A stretch of 64,000 bases of DNA, taken from an uncultured Lachnospiraceae bacterium (GTDB lineage Bacteria > Bacillota > Clostridia > Lachnospirales > Lachnospiraceae). The notes under the pieces are model-generated. The model was not told where the DNA came from. It made no database searches and saw only the letters and a list, made by a program, of their open reading frames with translations. Shown piece by piece: positions 58,650-64,000 of this stretch (its first letter is position 1; every line of letters starts with the position of its first letter). The translations under genes were made by a program, and so were the position numbers. The stretch lies in NCBI GenBank assembly GCA_903789615.1, contig CAIFEV010000004.1, forward strand, positions 186,001 to 250,000, written 5' to 3'.

Positions 58650-60686
58650 TTATATGCCTTTGCGCCAGAGATCTGCCAGAATAGGCATAAAGATGCCTCC
58701 CTGCACGCTTCTGCCCTTGAAGTGACAGTATGCGCCGCTTTTCGTGTCATACCAGTCCGAAAACGGAAAGCGGGACGGCGTTTCCCGCAGATATGCGGCA
58801 ACACCGCTGATAAGCTGCTGCCGTTCTTCCCGGTCGCGGCTCATGGCAGCCACCCAGAGAATCCAGTCACTCTTTGTGTAGTCCGCCCGGTTGTCAAGCG
58901 GTGTCCCGTATGGATTAGCCATGGCAAGATCGTATCGGATATCGTCCTGTATGATCTGCGGCGTAAACAGATGCGAATCAAAGAGCAGATCCCAGACCAT
59001 GTTGTATTTCAGGCTCCACGTATCAGGCCGGTTAAAAACAAGGGAGGTGTGTCCGCCCGCCGCGGCTCTTTTTTCCCAGGACGAAGCCATCGCCTCAGCC
59101 TGTCGGTGTGCCTCTTCCGCCTCTTTTTTCTTCCCGGCCAGCCGGCAGATCTGACTGTACGCCTCGATACCCATCACGGCTTTTACAGCGAGGTTGGTGT
59201 TGTGGGAAAGATGTCCCGCGAAATCGTCCGTGCACAGCTGGCCGGACGGATCGGCACCGTACTTCAGCAGATAATCCTTCCAGCCGGTCAGAAGCCCGGT
59301 ATATGGCACCGCGAAAGCGGCATCCTTTTCAGCCAGACAGACCGCCGCAGTCATGATGAGCATGTTGCCGCACTCTTCCACCGGCATCTGAAATGTCAGG
59401 TCGTACAGGTCATCCTCTCCGCGGTACTGGTAAAACGGCGGATAGACAGCGCCGTCCCGGCTGGTCCAGTAGCAGCTCTGCCCATACGGCTTTTTGTTCA
59501 GGCCGTACACCTGTCCCCAGGCATACGGGTAGCGCCCCACGTCGTGCGGCGCAAAGTCAAAGGTCCAGGCGCCTGTATCCGCAAAGAAAAATACAGGGCG
59601 CAGCATGGCTTTGACAAGCTCCGGATTCAGCCACAGGAACAGAGGAACGGACGGGTAGCTCACGTCAACGGTTCCGATGCAGCCGTTGGAGTCATTTTCC
59701 TTGGAGAGAAACAGAAGATTTCCCTCCTCATCCGTGACAAGTTTGTGGGCGGCAATCGTCTGCCGATAGGCAAGGTCGCACAAATACACATAATCGGGCC
59801 CGATGGCCTCCGCCGCTTTCTCCTCTATGAGCCGGTCAAGCTGCGCCGTGCGCTGCAGCGTCTCTTCGCGTGTGCGCATCGCATCGTCAATAGCCGCGAG
59901 AATATCCGGATACACACTCGTCCAGTATGCGCGGCGCCACTGGCCGAAGTAATTGACAGACAGCAGATCGTCGCAGGCGAATACAAGATGAGCACTCGTT
60001 CGGGGTTCTTCCCCGTCTTCTGTCTCAAAAGGAATCTCGGCTGTGATGCCCCGGCCGTTGTTTTCTGTGTACAGACGGCAGTCCCTGCCTGCTGCCGCCA
60101 GATAGACATATCCCCAGTCAATGGTAACGTTGTCGCCGCTTCCGCCCAGCGGATGCTGATCTGCCCGTCCCATGGAGATAAAACGGCCTTCTTTCGTGGT
60201 CCCCGCCGGGAAGATGAGCTCCGCATCCGCTTCGCTGCTCACCAGATCCGGGGTGACCGTGACCTTCAGGTACGGTTTTTCCGTCAAATCAGCTTTCTCT
60301 TTGACCCAAAGCTGTGCGTCTATGTAGCTGCACGGCCGCGAGAGAAGCGTCAGATCCTGCGCCAGAAGCGGCGTCGTGAAGACAAGTTTCACGGAAGCCT
60401 CGCCGCTTTCATATTCCAGGGACGTAGACAATGCCGTCACGTCTGTCAGGACCTGCCGCATCGCCTTGCAGCGCGTCTCTTCTCCCTCTCCGGCCTCTCT
60501 GTCACATCCTGAGCCTCCGACAAGCCGGTATTCCCTGTCTCCGATGCATACACTTACAAAAATCCGCTGCTTTTTTCCGGACCAGTGGATCGTGTCGCCT
60601 TCTGCCGCCGCATCCGATCCGCTCCACACCGAAGTGTACGGATCCTGAACCAGAAGCGGCACACAGGCAGCCCGTTTGATTTCCAT
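58650..60686 (-). CDS. GtaA-like protein (DUF5127/DUF4965/DUF1793 architecture)
   Basis: Cytosolic protein of 678 residues. The domain series matches the family often annotated as glutaminase GtaA: N-terminal beta part (DPYTSVWS to VFACDD), then an (alpha/alpha)6-type part with CDLAYRQTIAAHKLV, FLSKENDSNGCIGTVDVSYP and TWSLKYNMVWDLLF, DNRADYTKSDWILW. The fold resembles glycoside hydrolases, so a role on glycans is as likely as glutaminase activity; the name should be treated with care. ATG 60686 has GAGGT six bases upstream; a GTG six codons earlier is dismissed. Confidence 0.82.
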   Translation of the reverse strand: MEIKRAACVPLLVQDPYTSVWSGSDAAAEGDTIHWSGKKQRIFVSVCIGDREYRLVGGSGCDREAGEGEETRCKAMRQVLTDVTALSTSLEYESGEASVKLVFTTPLLAQDLTLLSRPCSYIDAQLWVKEKADLTEKPYLKVTVTPDLVSSEADAELIFPAGTTKEGRFISMGRADQHPLGGSGDNVTIDWGYVYLAAAGRDCRLYTENNGRGITAEIPFETEDGEEPRTSAHLVFACDDLLSVNYFGQWRRAYWTSVYPDILAAIDDAMRTREETLQRTAQLDRLIEEKAAEAIGPDYVYLCDLAYRQTIAAHKLVTDEEGNLLFLSKENDSNGCIGTVDVSYPSVPLFLWLNPELVKAMLRPVFFFADTGAWTFDFAPHDVGRYPYAWGQVYGLNKKPYGQSCYWTSRDGAVYPPFYQYRGEDDLYDLTFQMPVEECGNMLIMTAAVCLAEKDAAFAVPYTGLLTGWKDYLLKYGADPSGQLCTDDFAGHLSHNTNLAVKAVMGIEAYSQICRLAGKKKEAEEAHRQAEAMASSWEKRAAAGGHTSLVFNRPDTWSLKYNMVWDLLFDSHLFTPQIIQDDIRYDLAMANPYGTPLDNRADYTKSDWILWVAAMSRDREERQQLISGVAAYLRETPSRFPFSDWYDTKSGAYCHFKGRSVQGGIFMPILADLWRKGI

Positions 60687-60709
60687 CTCATTACCTCTTT
60701 TCACGTTTT

Positions 60710-60730
60710 TTTATACCGGTATTGTACCGG
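60710..60730 (-). promoter_or_regulatory. Candidate promoter and operator of GtaA-like gene
   Basis: Minus-strand -10 TATAAA (60710-60715) is overlapped by the palindrome ATACCGGTAT (60713-60722), and a second ACCGG lies at 60726-60730. A repressor bound here would cover the -10. Confidence 0.45.
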
Positions 60731-60826
60731 ATTTTCGGGAAAATGAACAGATTCAGACTTCCTTCACAATCTCCGGCAGAGGTTCTGCTAAAATAAAAAC
60801 AATGTGATTTCCAGGAGGTTTTGCAG

Positions 60827-61849
60827 ATGAACGCGATGCGCCGGGGAAAACGCCGGAAAAAGATTCTGATCACTTCTCTCATCTGTCTGGCCGCCGTATA
60901 CCTGACCGCCGTGAATATTATGGTTAGTGCCGCGCTGATCTCGTCATTCATGCGCCGTCTTAACGCATTTCAGACGATTTCCGATGAATCCTTCGCATCG
61001 CAGGTCCAAACGGACTCTCTCACGGAAAATGCATCCGCCCAGAGCGCGGTGGCCGGTCAGTGGTACAATTCGGTGACACATGAAAGCCAGACCGTCACGA
61101 CCGGTGACGGATACGAACTGGACGCGGAGATTTTTAATCCGTATCCGGCTGATGATGGAGACACCTCACAGGACAATTCTCACACCTGGGTCCTTCTTCT
61201 GCACGGTTATACCGGCTCAAAGCAGGATATGTATCCGTACGCCTGCTGGTACAGCCGGATGGGGTGCCGTTGTGTCGTGCCGGACCTGCGGGCGCAGGGA
61301 GATTCCGAAGGGGATTTCATCGGAATGGGAGCGACCGACCGGTATGACTGCCTTCTATGGCTGGACCGGATTTTAACGCTTGATCCGCAGGCGCAGATCA
61401 TCATACACGGTCAGTCTATGGGTGCTGCCACGGCCCTGATGATGAGCGGCCTGCCGCAGCTCACGTCAGGACAGTATCCGGTCAGAGCGATCATCTCGGA
61501 CGCCGCCTACACCGACACGTACTCCATGTTTGTCGATAAAGCGGAAGAATGGTTTCATGTGCCGCCCGCGCTTTTTGTACCGGCCGCTGCCGTGTGCCTG
61601 AAACTGCGGGGAGGTTACTGGCTGTACAGCGCCTCCGCGATTGACGCCGTGAAAAAAAGCAATATTCCGACTCTGTTTATCCACGGCAGCGAAGATAAAA
61701 TCATTGACGTCTCGGCGTGCACGAAACTCTATGACGCAGCCGCCTGCAAAAAGGAACTCCTGATCGTTCCGGATGCCGGCCACTGTCAGGCTTCACAGGC
61801 CGATCCGGTTCTGTATTTTCAGACAATACGGAAGTTTGCCGGACTGTGA
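60827..61849 (+). CDS. Membrane-anchored alpha/beta hydrolase
   Basis: Hydrolase of 340 residues with a basic N terminus and one membrane segment (about 13-40) that should place the enzyme outside. The alpha/beta fold has the oxyanion region LLLHGYTGSKQDMYP, nucleophile Ser in HGQSMGAA, Asp in HGSEDKIID and His in DAGHCQA. Similar to the BAAT/acyl-CoA thioesterase-like and YqkD-type hydrolases; substrate unknown. ATG 60827 lies eight bases after AGGAGG. An extended -10 (TGCTAAAAT) lies upstream. Confidence 0.88.
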   Translation: MNAMRRGKRRKKILITSLICLAAVYLTAVNIMVSAALISSFMRRLNAFQTISDESFASQVQTDSLTENASAQSAVAGQWYNSVTHESQTVTTGDGYELDAEIFNPYPADDGDTSQDNSHTWVLLLHGYTGSKQDMYPYACWYSRMGCRCVVPDLRAQGDSEGDFIGMGATDRYDCLLWLDRILTLDPQAQIIIHGQSMGAATALMMSGLPQLTSGQYPVRAIISDAAYTDTYSMFVDKAEEWFHVPPALFVPAAAVCLKLRGGYWLYSASAIDAVKKSNIPTLFIHGSEDKIIDVSACTKLYDAAACKKELLIVPDAGHCQASQADPVLYFQTIRKFAGL

Positions 61850-61851
61850 TC

Positions 61852-62784
61852 TCAGCCTTCTTTATCCGCCGTTCTTGCCAGGTATTCTCTCAGCCTGCCG
61901 ACTTCGCCGTACATATCGTTGTAACCGCGGTAATAAATCTGGGCAAGCTTGTCCACATCCGGTTCAAACCGGCCGACTTCCAGCGGAACACTCGGCGCGA
62001 TCGTGAAGTTGCGCCCCGCCATGGCATCCGCATCGATCCGCTCCAGAAGAGAGTTGTAATTCATCGGATCAAGTTCAAGCCCTTTCTCAAATTCAGGGTA
62101 CTGCCTGTACATCAGCCTGTTGACCGGTGTCGTCCGGATCTTCGCCGGATCTGCCCGGTACGCTCTGTCACGTGTCTTCACGACAATGATCCGCTTAAAC
62201 TCCTGTCTCACGGCCCAGTCATACGGAATATTGGTGCTTCCGGTGGCACCGCCGTCAAGATACGGTCTGCCGTCAATCTCAACAGGCCTGGATACATACG
62301 GTACGGTTGCGGAGGCCTGAATCGCCTTGAAAATATCCTCACACCGGCCGCGCTCAAAATAAGCCGGCTTTCCTGTCAGCACGTCCGTCGCGCAGACAAG
62401 AAACCGGCGCGACGGGTCATTGAAGCGCTCCAGATTAAACGGAAAATCCTTCATCAGCTCGTCGTACAGATAGGAAAATCCGGTTATTCCGTGATCGTGC
62501 CGCATGGCACCAAGGCCGATGTAATTGCTGTCGTGCCGGAACTCAAGATTTATCCTGGCGCACCAGCCGATCTGACCGGCCACATAACCGGCACCGCACA
62601 TGCCGCCTGCAGAGACGCCAATCACGGTCTGGAAATTGAGATCATTTTCCATGAGGGCGTCCAGCACGCCCTGCGTGTAGAGACTGCGGAACGCACCGCC
62701 TTCCATCACCAGGCACCCTTCCGTGATTTTGTCCGAAGCTTCTCCTTTCGGAAGGCTGCCAATGCCCGTAAACTGTCTGCTCAT
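61852..62784 (-). CDS. Patatin-like phospholipase
   Basis: Lipid acyl hydrolase of 310 residues. The Ser-Asp dyad is intact: oxyanion loop MEGGAFRSLYTQGVL, nucleophile Ser in IGVSAGGM and Asp in YLDGGATGS. No signal peptide. Resembles the YjjU group of bacterial patatins. ATG 62784 follows GGGGAG closely; a TTG seven codons upstream overlaps the LD-carboxypeptidase gene and is less likely. Ten bases separate it from that gene, so they are co-transcribed. Confidence 0.88.
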   Translation of the reverse strand: MSRQFTGIGSLPKGEASDKITEGCLVMEGGAFRSLYTQGVLDALMENDLNFQTVIGVSAGGMCGAGYVAGQIGWCARINLEFRHDSNYIGLGAMRHDHGITGFSYLYDELMKDFPFNLERFNDPSRRFLVCATDVLTGKPAYFERGRCEDIFKAIQASATVPYVSRPVEIDGRPYLDGGATGSTNIPYDWAVRQEFKRIIVVKTRDRAYRADPAKIRTTPVNRLMYRQYPEFEKGLELDPMNYNSLLERIDADAMAGRNFTIAPSVPLEVGRFEPDVDKLAQIYYRGYNDMYGEVGRLREYLARTADKEG

Positions 62785-62794
62785 ATTCTCCCCG

Positions 62795-63829
62795 TCATCT
62801 GTCAAAATCGTAGCGGATGCAGAAATTATCCGTATCCGCGCTCACCTGCGCAAAGGCACCCGTGACCAGCGGCACTGCAGGCGGAAGATGTCCGAGATCC
62901 GCGTCAAAAATAACCGGTTTCCCAGACTTCCGTATCACGCCGAGCGCCGCCTCATGGGCGCCAAGCCCCATGACTTCGGCGCCGTTTAGCGGCCTGCCGA
63001 ATATAAAACCGGAAGCCGCTTCAAACCAACCGGCCTTGCGCATCTGCCACAGAGACCGGCGTATGGCCAGCGGATTCAGGTCACAGGCTTCGAGGAACCA
63101 CACGATACCCTCTGAACCGTATCTTCTGTTAAATTCTGCAACTCTGTCATACTTCGTTCCGCACAAAATCGTCAGGATGTCAAGACATCCTCCGAGCAGC
63201 CGGCCTTCCATCGTCACACTCCGCCGCTTCCCGGAGCCCTCATACAGCGTCAGTATCTTTTTTTCCGTGCAGTTATACGGTGCAAGCGGATTTTCTTCCG
63301 ATTTCAGAGACTGTGTCTCATACGTCGGAAATCCGGAAACGGTCATGCGCTCTCCACAGAACAGCTCCATGTCCTGGCGGATGGAATCATGCCAGGGTTC
63401 CATGCCGAAGGAAGGCGCACACGGACAGTATATCGAAGCTGTGTCAAGAATTGTCGGAAGCGTGAACGTCAGATTGGTATTGTCGGAATATCCGGCGAAA
63501 AACTTCGGCTTTGCCTGTGCGATACGCTCAAAATCAATATTCCCGAGAGTTTCACACATCAGCTCTCCGCCGCCGGCCGAGAGAATGAAGTCAACGCCGC
63601 TGTCTGCGTACAGCGACATGAACTCTCTGGCGCACTCCTCCGGATCAGTCGATATGCCGGTTCCGTCATCCATAAAGCAGTCCGGGGTTGTTTTCACACG
63701 GTATCCGGACGTCTGAAACACGCGCAGCGCATTGCCGAAAGCACTCGCGTACGGCTCGCTGACGCATCCGAACGAAGGTGCCGTCACGCCAATCGTGCCG
63801 CCCTTCGGAAGAAAATCAGGGATTATCAT
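62795..63829 (-). CDS. LD-carboxypeptidase (peptidase S66, LdcA/MccF type)
   Basis: Serine peptidase of 344 residues. S66 signatures are GTIGVTAPSF at the N terminus, LSAGGGELMCETL, the nucleophile Ser in FAGYSDNTNL, the Glu in EACDLNP and the His in ADLGHLPP. Members recycle murein tetrapeptides or inactivate peptide-nucleotide toxins; length fits both. The ATG overlaps the stop of the upstream gene (TTATGA), with AGGAAATATTT before it. Confidence 0.9.
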   Translation of the reverse strand: MIIPDFLPKGGTIGVTAPSFGCVSEPYASAFGNALRVFQTSGYRVKTTPDCFMDDGTGISTDPEECAREFMSLYADSGVDFILSAGGGELMCETLGNIDFERIAQAKPKFFAGYSDNTNLTFTLPTILDTASIYCPCAPSFGMEPWHDSIRQDMELFCGERMTVSGFPTYETQSLKSEENPLAPYNCTEKKILTLYEGSGKRRSVTMEGRLLGGCLDILTILCGTKYDRVAEFNRRYGSEGIVWFLEACDLNPLAIRRSLWQMRKAGWFEAASGFIFGRPLNGAEVMGLGAHEAALGVIRKSGKPVIFDADLGHLPPAVPLVTGAFAQVSADTDNFCIRYDFDR

Positions 63830-64000
63830 AAATATTTCCTCACCTTGTTCACGGCGTTGCCCTCGATGAACGGCCTGGAATGCTCCATCAGCTCGTCCTG
63901 ATGCACCTGTGTTGTGTTATGGTCTGCCTCCGCAAAGTCAAGAAGCCGCAGACGGAACGCCCTGTACTTCTCCTCTGATGCGCGGTTTCTGCTCACAAAA
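63826..64000 (-). CDS. C-terminal fragment of an unidentified protein, cut by window edge
   Basis: The last 57 codons of a gene that enters from the right edge. The residues KYRAFRLRLLDFAEADHN and EHSRPFIEGNAVNKVRKYL are readable but not assigned to a family. Its stop overlaps the LD-carboxypeptidase ATG, so it belongs to the same operon. Confidence 0.7.
   Translation of the reverse strand, partial: FVSRNRASEEKYRAFRLRLLDFAEADHNTTQVHQDELMEHSRPFIEGNAVNKVRKYL

Noticed and set aside
58722-60512. Plus-strand open frame of 596 codons opposite the GtaA-like gene
   Set aside because: Antisense shadow, no start signal and no recognisable domain.
1-64000. CRISPR array, insertion sequences, prophage or integrase genes
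   Set aside because: No spaced identical repeats, transposase, integrase or phage structural proteins were found in any frame. The only tRNA has no flanking attachment-like duplication.

Overview
The window reads as chromosomal DNA from a low-G+C-phylum, fairly GC-rich Clostridia, most likely a gut Lachnospiraceae-type bacterium. The evidence is the tig-clpP-clpX-lon order, strong AGGAGG ribosome sites, YerC/YecD and DUF1836 proteins, many YesM/YesN-type two-component pairs, and sugar ABC transporters beside cytosolic glycosidases. No phage, insertion sequence, CRISPR array or rRNA was seen. One tRNA gene (Pro, anticodon CGG) is present. This assignment rests on gene content only.

Layout. 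Positions 1-8060 are housekeeping on the minus strand: protein quality control (trigger factor, ClpP, ClpX, Lon cut by the left edge), then a NUDIX / DJ-1 / D-Ala-D-Ala carboxypeptidase operon and a small membrane protein. At 8.1-16.3 kb lie PcrA helicase with an SPFH/zinc-ribbon protein, a DUF1836 regulator, a YerC-type regulator, and a three-gene LRR / VWA-like / MoxR-ATPase operon with overlapping genes. At 16.5-22.8 kb are a secreted coiled-coil plus SleB-type wall hydrolase, a GH43 glycosidase, and a pantothenate-to-CoA operon (ECF S component, CoaX, CoaBC). A 38-residue basic protein with its own promoter and terminator follows.

22.8-41.4 kb is a glycan-uptake island with two systems. 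System A is one minus-strand operon: lipoprotein, two permeases, YesM-type kinase, YesN-type regulator, SGNH esterase. System B has two tandem paralogous lipoproteins, two permeases and a GH105 unsaturated glycuronyl hydrolase. Facing it on the plus strand are a uracil permease and a second YesM/YesN pair. The gene set resembles the Bacillus yes locus for rhamnogalacturonan oligosaccharides, so pectin fragments are the likely substrate. Neither system encodes its own ATPase; a shared MsmX-type ATPase is inferred.

41.4-47.4 kb holds carAB with a leader that carries a canonical terminator, and a membrane-anchored propeller-like protein. 47.4-54.7 kb is an AraC-controlled glycan cluster (DUF5107-TPR protein, AraC regulator, GH2). 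The same 34-bp element lies in front of both enzyme genes at the same distance from a candidate -10 box. The right part holds a PAP2 membrane protein, phosphohexomutase, a YczE-type membrane protein, tRNA-Pro, a GtaA/DUF4965-type protein, an alpha/beta hydrolase, a patatin and an LD-carboxypeptidase; a further gene is cut by the right edge.

The best leads for new biology are the two regulatory element sets (AraC element; ACCTAC/AGTCGG boxes of system B), the carAB leader, and the LRR-VWA-MoxR operon. I did not find a clear-cut new defence or mobile system.
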